In this document: piece after piece, positions 1 through 6,149 of the stretch
Layout of the letters: each line of letters starts with the position of its first letter
Position numbering within the stretch: position 1 is the stretch's first letter
NCBI GenBank assembly: GCA_949286445.1
Contig: CASECL010000171.1
Span: forward strand, 1 to 11,118
Reading direction: 5' to 3'
Length of the DNA stretch: 11,118 nucleotides
Origin: an uncultured bacterium
GTDB taxonomy: Bacteria; Verrucomicrobiota; Lentisphaeria; Victivallales; Victivallaceae
The notes under the pieces: model-generated
Database searches by the model: none
What the model was told of the DNA's origin: nothing
What the model saw: only the letters and a program-made list of their open reading frames with translations
Translations under genes and position numbers: made by a program

Positions 1-29
1 CGATGCTCTACCGACTGAGCTATCAACCC
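1..29 (-). tRNA. tRNA gene, 5' part only (runs off the window)
   Basis: Read on the minus strand, this begins with a 7-nt acceptor strand GGGTTGA, then TA at positions 8-9, then the D arm GCTCAGTCGGTAGAGC with a perfect GCTC/GAGC stem, and the first bases of the anticodon stem. The anticodon lies outside the window, so the amino acid cannot be assigned. Acceptor strands starting GGGT with this D arm occur in bacterial tRNA-Lys among others, but that is only a hint. The gene lies downstream of rpsO on the same strand. Confidence 0.85.
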
Positions 30-66
30 GCCGAAAGCTCTTTCATGGTTTCCTGCGCGTCTCCTT

Positions 67-94
67 AATTTACACTCATTTGTGATTTTTTCAA
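67..94 (-). promoter_or_regulatory. Candidate promoter for the tRNA gene
   Basis: On the minus strand there is a -35 TTGAAA (89..94), a 16-nt spacer and a -10-like TAAATT (67..72). Transcription would start near position 60, about 30 nt before the mature tRNA end. The -10 is only a partial match. The tRNA could instead be processed from rpsO read-through, since no clear terminator separates them. Confidence 0.35.
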
Positions 95-121
95 GTCGTA
101 CAGGAAAAAAATTTCAATATT

Positions 122-388
122 TCATTTGCGGCGGATATTCAGTTTACCGGTGACTTCCATATAGGCGTCGCGGTTTTCACTGGCAAGGTACTTCAGCAAA
201 CGTTTACGACGATTGACCATAGCCATCAGTCCGCGCTGCGTGCTGAAGTCTTTCGGATTGGCTTTCAGATGCGCAGTCAATTCAGTGATGCGGCCGGAAA
301 GAATAGCCACCTGAACTTCCGGGCTTCCGGTATCACCCTCTTTGCGGGCGAAAGTCTTGATCAATTCTGTCTTTTTGGCTTTGTCCAT
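122..388 (-). CDS. rpsO: 30S ribosomal protein S15
   Basis: The 88-residue product matches the normal length of bacterial S15 (about 89). It carries the family signatures DTGSPEVQVAILSGRI near residues 19-34 and the basic NRRKRLLKYL helix near 59-68. S15 binds the 16S rRNA central domain at the three-way junction of helices 20-22 and nucleates assembly of the 30S platform. The start is fixed by an AGGAG Shine-Dalgarno (398..402) placed 9 nt before the ATG. It is the first gene after a divergent promoter region, with a tRNA gene behind it. No pnp gene follows, although rpsO-pnp is a common order elsewhere. The family often represses its own translation through the mRNA leader; see the leader entry. 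Confidence 0.98.
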   Translation of the reverse strand: MDKAKKTELIKTFARKEGDTGSPEVQVAILSGRITELTAHLKANPKDFSTQRGLMAMVNRRKRLLKYLASENRDAYMEVTGKLNIRRK

Positions 389-403
389 CTTTCTGTTCTC
401 CTC

Positions 404-484
404 GTTTTTTTACTGTTTCGCGTCCGGCCGCCATCAAATCGCCATGGACTTGAACTGCGATCAGTGACCGCCGTGACCGTCATT
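404..484 (-). promoter_or_regulatory. Candidate rpsO mRNA leader with foldable structure
   Basis: If the promoter at 492..519 is used, the rpsO leader is about 95 nt, longer than initiation needs. It can fold a hairpin with stem ATCGC/GCGAT (457..461 with 438..442) and a 14-nt loop, extended past a small internal loop by TCA/TGA (465..467 with 434..436). Just 5' of it GGTCAC occurs twice, 9 nt apart (473..478 and 464..469, minus strand). S15 autoregulation through structured leaders is known in several bacterial groups with unrelated RNA folds. That this leader does so is inference. Confidence 0.3.
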
Positions 485-491
485 GTTCTTT

Positions 492-519
492 ACAATACAC
501 CGTAATGGAGATTTTTCAA
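492..519 (-). promoter_or_regulatory. Candidate rpsO promoter
   Basis: Minus strand: -35 TTGAAA (514..519), 16-nt spacer, -10 TATTGT (492..497; four of six consensus bases). It is well placed about 100 nt upstream of the rpsO start and points away from the plus-strand promoter at 563..591, making this a divergent control region. Confidence 0.45.
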
Positions 520-562
520 GCTGAATAATAAAAATATTTGCTTTTTTTTTGAAAAAAACAAT

Positions 563-591
563 TTGTAAATTTCATCAGCCGGGATTAAAAT
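563..591 (+). promoter_or_regulatory. Candidate promoter for the 637..2363 gene pair
   Basis: Plus strand: TTGTAA (563..568), 17-nt spacer, TAAAAT (586..591; five of six). A perfect TATAAT lies slightly downstream (598..603) but has no good -35 at the right distance. Either could set the start site. The resulting leader would be short, about 30-40 nt before the ATG at 637. Confidence 0.45.
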
Positions 592-636
592 ACTCTATAT
601 AATATAAAATGTCAAACTTCGCAGGTGTCAACAATC

Positions 637-1635
637 ATGTCAAAAATAAAAGTGCTTATTTGCGGTTTCGGGCAAGTCGGACGCATGCTCTACCGCCATT
701 TAAAACAACAGGATGATTTTATCGTAGCCGGTATTGTTGACCGGGACGAGAGTATCGCCGGAAAAACGGTGGCCACGGTCCTGGGAGAAGGCGATGACCT
801 CACGATCATAGCAAAATCGCTGGATGACTGGCAGGGCTGTGCCGACGGAGCTATGGTTACCACGGTATCCGACGGTCAGGAATGCGCTGAACTCATGATG
901 CAGCTGTTCAAACGTAAACTCAATGTGGTCACCAGCTGTGAAGAACTGTTTTTCCCGGTTGACCGGAAAATAGCCGCAGAACTGGATCAGGCGGCGAGGC
1001 AGTATGAGTGTGCGGCGGCCGCGGCGGGGATTAATCCGGGATTTCTCATGGATTATCTTCCAGCCGTTCTCTCCGGATGTTCCGGAAATATCAGAAAAGT
1101 ACGCATCAGCCGGATTCAGAATGCCGCAGTCCGGAGAATGCAGTTCCAGAAGAAAATAGGTGCCGGGTTAAGTCTGGCCAAGTTTGAGGAACTGAAAAAA
1201 GCCGGCACGTTGCGTCACGTCGGGTTGTCCGAGTCGGTATCATTTCTGGCTGCGGTGCTGGGATGGGATCTGGATGAAATCACTGAAAGCATCGCTCCTG
1301 TCGTCAGCGGTTGTGATTACAATATTCCCGGAGCCATTCCGGTAAGAGCCGGCGAAGTACGCGGTGTTCACCAGACCGGCTCCGGAATTATCCGGGGTGA
1401 AAGGGTTATTCAACTGGAATTTGTAGCCGCAGTAGGCGAGCCGGAAAGTTATGACCGGGTTAATATTTTCGGAGAACCGGAAATAGAAAGCACCATCCGT
1501 GGCGGCGTCAACGGCGATGCCGGTTCATGCGCGGTGCTGGCAAATGTAATGCGCTCACTGCTGCTGGTAAGACGTCATGGATTTTTCAATCTTGCGGAAC
1601 TTCCGCTGATACACGGGAAAGGAATTTCGCTGTGA
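637..1635 (+). CDS. 2,4-diaminopentanoate dehydrogenase-like NAD(P)-dependent oxidoreductase
   Basis: The 332-residue protein has an N-terminal Rossmann fold: GFGQVG at residues 10-15, and an acidic D35 at the end of the second strand in VDRD. It then shows the hallmarks of the dihydrodipicolinate-reductase-like / 2,4-diaminopentanoate dehydrogenase family: CEEL at 101-104, GINPGFLMDYLP at 131-142, HVGLSES at 194-200 and LGWDLDEI at 208-215. The characterised member oxidises 2,4-diaminopentanoate in clostridial ornithine fermentation, but many homologues have unknown substrates and no other ornithine gene is present here. Substrate is therefore open. The ATG at 637 is preferred over an in-frame GTG at 625, because AGGTG (623..627) sits 9 nt before the ATG and the family begins at the first strand (KIKVLICGFG). 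The TGA stop overlaps the GTG start of the next gene, so translation is probably coupled. Confidence 0.82.
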   Translation: MSKIKVLICGFGQVGRMLYRHLKQQDDFIVAGIVDRDESIAGKTVATVLGEGDDLTIIAKSLDDWQGCADGAMVTTVSDGQECAELMMQLFKRKLNVVTSCEELFFPVDRKIAAELDQAARQYECAAAAAGINPGFLMDYLPAVLSGCSGNIRKVRISRIQNAAVRRMQFQKKIGAGLSLAKFEELKKAGTLRHVGLSESVSFLAAVLGWDLDEITESIAPVVSGCDYNIPGAIPVRAGEVRGVHQTGSGIIRGERVIQLEFVAAVGEPESYDRVNIFGEPEIESTIRGGVNGDAGSCAVLANVMRSLLLVRRHGFFNLAELPLIHGKGISL

Positions 1636-2363
1636 CACCAGGAGTCCATATTTACGGCATAAGCCATCTCGGTTTACAGCGGAAGAGCAATGAAGATTCT
1701 TTTGTGATCTGGCAGGATCAGAAAGACAATACGCCATCACTCATTGTTCTTTGCGACGGCATCGGCGGACACTTCTGCGGCGATCTGGCAAGTTTAAGCT
1801 GCTGCCGTTCTTTTCTCTCGGAATGGCGGAAAATGGATAACGGAGAAAAAATAACTTCTCATTATGAAGCAGAAAAGTTTCTGTCTGAAACCGCGCAAAA
1901 AAGCAATCTGAATATCTATTCCCGCAACTTGAGAGAAAAATTTCCCCGTCCGATGGGCTGTACTCTTACAGCGGGAATTTTGCTGTCCGGAGCATTTTAT
2001 TTTGTCAACATAGGGGACAGCAGAATTTATTTTTACTCCTCAACTCAAAAACAACTCCGGCAGTTAAGCGTGGATGATGTTCTGGAAAATTCCAATCCCG
2101 GAAATTTATCCCACTCTCACTGCATAACTGGAGCCATCGGCATCAGTCCGTTGGCGGAATTGCATTGCGGCAAGCTCCGAATTCAAGCCGGAGACCGGAT
2201 CTTATTCTGTTCGGACGGCTTGTTTGACGAAGTTCCGGATACCAGAATAGCCAGTTTGCTTGGAGCGGCTTCAAGCGCAGACGAGGCGGCTTCGGCTCTG
2301 GTTCGTGAAGCTCTCATTGCCGGAGGAAATGACAATATTACCGCCATTTGTGTCTTCTGCTGA
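1632..2363 (+). CDS. PP2C-family (PPM) serine/threonine protein phosphatase
   Basis: The 243-residue protein is a complete, minimal bacterial PP2C domain. All metal-binding motifs are in order: RKSNEDSF (D22), CDGIGG (D42), GDSR (128-131), CSDGLFDE (D195) and GGNDNIT (D234). The family uses two or more Mn/Mg ions to remove phosphate from Ser/Thr proteins in the cytoplasm. No transmembrane or sensor domain is present, so specificity must come from partners. The start is the GTG at 1632, whose last two bases belong to the TGA of the upstream gene. AAGGA lies about 8 nt upstream inside that gene. A longer in-frame reading from 1527 would overlap the dehydrogenase by over 100 nt and precede the conserved fold, so it was rejected. 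No kinase partner is in the window; the nearest signalling gene, the convergent 3513..4973, is not a Ser/Thr kinase. Confidence 0.92.
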   Translation: MTPGVHIYGISHLGLQRKSNEDSFVIWQDQKDNTPSLIVLCDGIGGHFCGDLASLSCCRSFLSEWRKMDNGEKITSHYEAEKFLSETAQKSNLNIYSRNLREKFPRPMGCTLTAGILLSGAFYFVNIGDSRIYFYSSTQKQLRQLSVDDVLENSNPGNLSHSHCITGAIGISPLAELHCGKLRIQAGDRILFCSDGLFDEVPDTRIASLLGAASSADEAASALVREALIAGGNDNITAICVFC

Positions 2364-2817
2364 ATATATCCACCGGAAAAACGCATACGCCGCATAATAA
2401 AGCAGAATGGCAGTATTTTTCACTTCGCTGTTTGCTGTCAATTGAAACAGAAATTGTCCGTTATCGAAGATAATTTGATAAAAATACCTGTAATGCTACG
2501 GAGATGGCTTTCATAGGGCAGAAAAAAACCAGATTTCCCGACGGTTTAAATGCCGCCGGGTATGATGATATTTTCCATTTTTCCAGAATCAGAATTTACC
2601 GGATGTAAAATCAGCCGGAATTACAAAGCATCACCTGTCATGCGCCCTGCGCCAGTCAACCTTGCCCTGCCCGGGTGGACAAAACTAATTTCCACAAAAA
2701 ACCGGCAATTAAAAAAATTTTACACGGCAGGATCATGCAAGACCGGAGAAAACTATATTTTCCGGTTCTACTACCTGCCTGCTTCACGGAAATACGAATT
2801 GCCGGAGAAAATCCCTC
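2364..2817. other. 454-bp intergenic stretch between convergent genes
   Basis: No convincing gene on either strand: open frames here lack ribosome binding sites, recognisable motifs or plausible starts. It is more AT-rich than its flanks. One clear hairpin is present, accggagaa/ttttccggt (2742..2750 with 2758..2766, 7-nt loop, one G-U pair). It could end transcription of one or both converging units, although neither side has a strong T tract. No transpeptidase remnant of the adjacent PBP-like gene is visible, and about 450 bp is too short to hold one. Confidence 0.6.
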
Positions 2818-3510
2818 TTACTGCTGCGCAACCGGCTGACGCAATAATTCACTTAAATTCTGAGGCAATACCACATCTTTTCCCGGAACCGGCTGCCGGG
2901 TGATCTTCAAAGTGCCGTTGATCCAGTTGCCATAGCGGTCATAACGTACTTCAAATGCTCCGTCCTGTCCGGAAAGTTCGGCATCAAATTCTTTTTCCCA
3001 GCCGGAAACGCCGGTAAATGAACGATCTTCTGTCCGCTTCACTTTGCCTCCGAGCCGGGAAATACTCGAATCAGGGAAGGCACATTTTCTCTCCACCCTG
3101 GAACTGATGGAAAGCTCCGGATACCGTGACAGCAGCTGCGATATCCCGCCAATTTCCTGCGGAGTAAGATCGCAGGCCAAAATATGACCTGAAAAATCCG
3201 CCCGGGGCAATATTCTGCTTATCGTATCCTGGAAAATATCGAAGTGACGCCCCTTCAAGTACTTTGAATTGCGGTAATTTAAATCAAAACTCCGTTCACT
3301 GTAAAACAAATCAAACCCGTCTGCACTTATTATCCGCCCTCTTGCCGCCGGTATATTACCGTGATGATAAACATGGCTTTCTCCCCATGCCAGAATTTTT
3401 TCCCGGTTAAGCACTCCTATCTGCAGAAAACGCAGAACCATAGCGGCAAGAAATACAAAAAATATTACCAGCAGTATTCTGGCCCGGCGCTGTACAAGAC
3501 TGTTATTCAA
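2818..3510 (-). CDS. Membrane-anchored PBP dimerization-domain protein lacking the transpeptidase
   Basis: The 230-residue protein starts with a basic stretch and one membrane segment (about 11-28), so the bulk should be periplasmic. It then follows the N-terminal non-catalytic module of class B penicillin-binding proteins (PBP2/FtsI type). IPAARGRI (53-60) matches the IPA-RG-I motif, followed by RSFDLN, a variable lobe, GVSGWEKEFDAELSG (167-181; GlE-yd--L-G in the family) and PVPGKDVVL (208-215). This last element normally leads straight into the transpeptidase. Here it is followed by only 15 residues and a TAA, so the SxxK, SxN and KTG catalytic domain is absent. The start is a TTG (3510) two nt after the kinase-like gene's TGA, implying coupled translation. 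The Shine-Dalgarno is weak (AAAGAAG). It may be a scaffold or competitor for PBP complexes; that role is inference. Confidence 0.8.
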   Translation of the reverse strand: MNNSLVQRRARILLVIFFVFLAAMVLRFLQIGVLNREKILAWGESHVYHHGNIPAARGRIISADGFDLFYSERSFDLNYRNSKYLKGRHFDIFQDTISRILPRADFSGHILACDLTPQEIGGISQLLSRYPELSISSRVERKCAFPDSSISRLGGKVKRTEDRSFTGVSGWEKEFDAELSGQDGAFEVRYDRYGNWINGTLKITRQPVPGKDVVLPQNLSELLRQPVAQQ

Positions 3511-3512
3511 TT

Positions 3513-4973
3513 TCAGCTTCTTTCATTATTTGCCGCGTTCCTGCTCAAAGTAAGAAGCGAAGGTATCAGTGAGTAATCCGTGGATAACGGCAGTTGATGA
3601 AAATTATATTTTTTCAATTTATTCAGAGCCTCTCCGCCTATATTGCCGCCCAGCAGAAAAACACTCTTGACATTCTCAGGTATTTGCGGGTGTTCCGGCA
3701 GCGGCAGACCCAAAAAAACAATATCACACTCTTCCGGCTCTGTCAGGACATGTCCGTGCAATAGAAACAGGCGGCGCAGAATTTCAGCCTGATCAGGATT
3801 GGATACCTGAAGTGAAATCTTGAACTTTTCCTTGCCTTTTGCGTGGCTGATGCCGTGGCGTACCTTGGAGAATACCGGAGAATACTCAAGATTGGAATCC
3901 CCGAGCAACGAGTCATCCGGCAAAACCGCAGCCCGGTCAAAGGACAAGGTAAATACATTTCTTGAATCGGCATCAGAACCGGAAGATGCCCGGGCTCCAA
4001 CAGTCGGGGCATACAGACAAACCAGCTCCATACCTGATTTGGAAAAATCCGCTCCGCTTCCATCCGGTCTTCCCACCTGGGACAATGCCAGCGTTTTTTC
4101 GCTTCTGCGGCGGTCCCGGACAGAAAAAGTCACTTTCACTCCATCGTCTTCACACAGGTAACACACCTCTTCTCCGTATCCGCAAATCCGTCCGATGGCC
4201 CGGATCATAATCATCAGAAGCTGTTGAACATTTTCCCGGTCGGCGCAAAGTTTTTCCGGAGTTCTTCCGGTCATCAGATTGATCAGCTTCACCCCGCGTT
4301 CCTGAAGCGCAAAACGATTACCGTCAAACAAGTTCTGCATTAAATCCCCGGTGCGGAAAACCTCGCGGCGCAGATGATCAAATGAACTGCTCTGCACTCC
4401 AAGATCACCTATTTCCCGCATATGTTCACTCATCACCCGGATCCGTGAGAGATGGTGGGTAAAAAACTCCGCCCATTTTGCATCAGTTTCCCCTCCCTCA
4501 TTTTTAAGCAATTCTGCTGCTCCACCCAGCAGAGACACCGGAGCAATCAAGTCATTTATATAATAAACCATCAACTGATTTTTCAATCTGGCCCGGTGTT
4601 CAGTTTCCTGCTTAAGCTCCTGTTCCCGGATGTAACTCTGGCGCAGTTTATTTTCTGTATCCAGCTGATAATCACGCAAAAGATTCAGTGCCTGACGCAA
4701 TTCTTCCATCTCCTCCACCCGGCTTTGACGCCAGTGCAGCGGAGCAATCTGTTCACGCCCGGTGAGCCGTTCCGCAAAGCGGATAAAATGCTCCAGCGGC
4801 AAAAGCACCTCTCTCCGGCTGTAAAACAGCCAGAAAAGCGTGTACGCCGCCACTGCAACCACCGTAATAATAACCAGCGGCAATTCAAGCCCGGCAAGAA
4901 TTACGGCAATGAGAATTACAAATCCCAATACCACACTTAGCAGTACAAAATTATATTTCTGCGTGATTTTCAT
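3513..4973 (-). CDS. Degenerate hybrid histidine kinase-like membrane protein (catalytic residues missing)
   Basis: The 486-residue protein has two membrane segments (about 8-28 and 32-52) with almost no periplasmic loop. A HAMP-like/coiled-coil region follows (about 53-135), then a DHp-like helix, an ATPase-like region (about 220-346) and a receiver-like C terminus (about 383-478). The fold is recognisable but the chemistry is not. The phosphoacceptor motif reads YYINDLIAPVSLL, with N140 where the His should be. The N-box reads IMIRAIGRI without its Asn. The G1 position is RDRRRSE instead of DxGxG. In the receiver, CDIVFLGLPLP has Gly422 where the phosphorylated Asp should be, and the distal Lys is not evident. 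It is probably a pseudokinase with a pseudo-receiver that signals by binding, or a very divergent kinase. ATG 4973 is preceded by a weak GGA. The PBP-like gene follows after 2 nt. Confidence 0.8.
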   Translation of the reverse strand: MKITQKYNFVLLSVVLGFVILIAVILAGLELPLVIITVVAVAAYTLFWLFYSRREVLLPLEHFIRFAERLTGREQIAPLHWRQSRVEEMEELRQALNLLRDYQLDTENKLRQSYIREQELKQETEHRARLKNQLMVYYINDLIAPVSLLGGAAELLKNEGGETDAKWAEFFTHHLSRIRVMSEHMREIGDLGVQSSSFDHLRREVFRTGDLMQNLFDGNRFALQERGVKLINLMTGRTPEKLCADRENVQQLLMIMIRAIGRICGYGEEVCYLCEDDGVKVTFSVRDRRRSEKTLALSQVGRPDGSGADFSKSGMELVCLYAPTVGARASSGSDADSRNVFTLSFDRAAVLPDDSLLGDSNLEYSPVFSKVRHGISHAKGKEKFKISLQVSNPDQAEILRRLFLLHGHVLTEPEECDIVFLGLPLPEHPQIPENVKSVFLLGGNIGGEALNKLKKYNFHQLPLSTDYSLIPSLLTLSRNAANNERS

Positions 4974-5009
4974 TTTTTCATCCGGAATCAGTACAGCGGA
5001 ATTTCAAAC

Positions 5010-5051
5010 AAAAACCGGACCGCGGGGAAAAATCTCCTGCAGCCCGGTTTT
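5010..5051 (-). terminator. Intrinsic terminator downstream of ilvC
   Basis: On the minus strand AAAACCGG (5044..5051) pairs perfectly with CCGGTTTT (5011..5018). After a single-base mismatch the stem continues with CTGC/GCGG. The hairpin is followed by a run of five T. It lies 34 nt after the ilvC stop and 37 nt before the kinase-like gene, so it should separate the two units. Confidence 0.85.
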
Positions 5052-5084
5052 CCTGCTTTTTAAAAAGCCCGGAACAGCTCCGGC

Positions 5085-6065
5085 TTATTTCTTCTCAAAC
5101 AGACTGCGGATACGGGCGCCGATGACTTCAACTTCATGTTTGCCCAATTCTTCGCGTTTGCTCTTAAGATTTTTGGCTCCGCTTCTGGCCTCAGCAATCC
5201 ATTCACGGGCGAATTTGCCGGTTTCGATATCTTTCAGGGATTCTTTCATCCGTTCCTTGACATCCGGAGTGATAATCCGGGGTCCATTGACATATTCACC
5301 CCATTCAGCGGTGTTGGAAATAACCGCATTCATCTTCTGGATGCCGCCTTCATAAATCAGGTCAACAATCAATTTGACCTCATGGACGCATTCGAAATAA
5401 GCCATTTCCGGCGGATAACCGGCCTCGACCAGTACTTCGAAACCATACTTCATCAGGTCAACCAGACCGCCGCAAAGCACGTTCTGTTCACCGAAGAGGT
5501 CTTCATAGGTTTCCTGTTCCATGGTGCATTCCAGCACCCCGGCCCGGGTGAGACCTTCCGCCTTGGCTATAGCCAAAGCCACTTCTCTGGCCTTGCCGGT
5601 ATAATTCTGCTTTACCGCGATCAGACCGGGAACACCGAATCCCTCAACAAAACGCTTGCGAACCTCGGTGCCGGGTCCCTTGGGGGCAACCATGATAACA
5701 TCGACATCGGCCGGAGGAACGATTTCTTTGAACACAAAGTTGAAACCGTGTGAGCAGCAAAGAGTTTTGCCGGTGGTAACATAGGGGGCAATCTCCGCGG
5801 CATAAACCGGACCCTGTACTTCATCCGGCATGAGAATATGGATAATATCCGCTTCTTTGGACGCTTCCGCTACGCTCAAAACCTTGAAACCGTCCTGTTT
5901 GGCGGCATCACAGGATTTTCCCGGACGGATACCGATAATAACTTTAGCACCGGAATCACGCAAGCTCAATGCCTGAGCTTTGCCCTGGCTGCCGTAACCG
6001 ATAACCGCAATTGTTTTGCCATTAAGAACACCAAGATCGGCGTCCTGATCGTGAAGAATTTCCAT
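5085..6065 (-). CDS. ilvC: Ketol-acid reductoisomerase, class I
   Basis: This enzyme converts 2-acetolactate or 2-aceto-2-hydroxybutyrate to the 2,3-dihydroxy acid in valine/leucine and isoleucine synthesis, using NADPH and two Mg ions. The 326 residues fit the short class I form. Visible are GYGSQG (23-28), a cofactor-specificity loop IRPGKS (46-51), H106 in CSHGFN, MVAPKGPGTEVR (125-136), the metal ligands D189 and E193 in EDLFGEQ, and E225 and E229 with S250 from the knotted C-terminal domain. An AGGAG (6074..6078) stands 8 nt before the ATG. No ilvB, ilvN, ilvD or leuA is adjacent. It has its own promoter and terminator, so it appears monocistronic. I see no leader peptide or attenuator in the short leader. 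Confidence 0.98.
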   Translation of the reverse strand: MEILHDQDADLGVLNGKTIAVIGYGSQGKAQALSLRDSGAKVIIGIRPGKSCDAAKQDGFKVLSVAEASKEADIIHILMPDEVQGPVYAAEIAPYVTTGKTLCCSHGFNFVFKEIVPPADVDVIMVAPKGPGTEVRKRFVEGFGVPGLIAVKQNYTGKAREVALAIAKAEGLTRAGVLECTMEQETYEDLFGEQNVLCGGLVDLMKYGFEVLVEAGYPPEMAYFECVHEVKLIVDLIYEGGIQKMNAVISNTAEWGEYVNGPRIITPDVKERMKESLKDIETGKFAREWIAEARSGAKNLKSKREELGKHEVEVIGARIRSLFEKK

Positions 6066-6118
6066 TTGAACTACTCCTCGTTTATGGTTTGACTGTGTTT
6101 TACAAACCTCTGTGTATT

Positions 6119-6146
6119 AATATAACATTCCCTGATGCTTTTACAA
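6119..6146 (-). promoter_or_regulatory. ilvC promoter
   Basis: Minus strand: -35 TTGTAA (6141..6146), 16-nt spacer, -10 TATATT (6119..6124). The -10 is preceded by TGT, so it also matches an extended -10 (TGnTATATT). Transcription should begin near 6112, giving a leader of about 47 nt with a clear Shine-Dalgarno. It starts directly beyond the stop codon of the upstream gene. Confidence 0.7.
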
Positions 6147-6149
6147 GTA

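Noticed and set aside
625..636. GTG at 625 as start of the dehydrogenase
   Set aside because: It overlaps the AGGTG Shine-Dalgarno that serves the ATG at 637 and adds four unconserved residues.
2364..2494. Minus-strand open stretch downstream of the PP2C gene
   Set aside because: No ATG start, a stop just upstream, and it is antisense to the phosphatase 3' end; probably chance.
2515..2545. Minus-strand GKSG-like codons that could recall the PBP KTG box
   Set aside because: No SxxK or SxN in the region, far too little space for a transpeptidase, and stops in the same frame; coincidence.
2550..2903. Plus-strand open frame of 117 codons between the convergent genes
   Set aside because: No Shine-Dalgarno, no recognisable motif, erratic composition, and it runs antisense into the end of the PBP-like gene.
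5055..5068. Palindrome GCTTTTTAAAAAGC after ilvC
   Set aside because: No room for a loop, and the adjacent 5010..5051 hairpin is a far better terminator; likely fortuitous.
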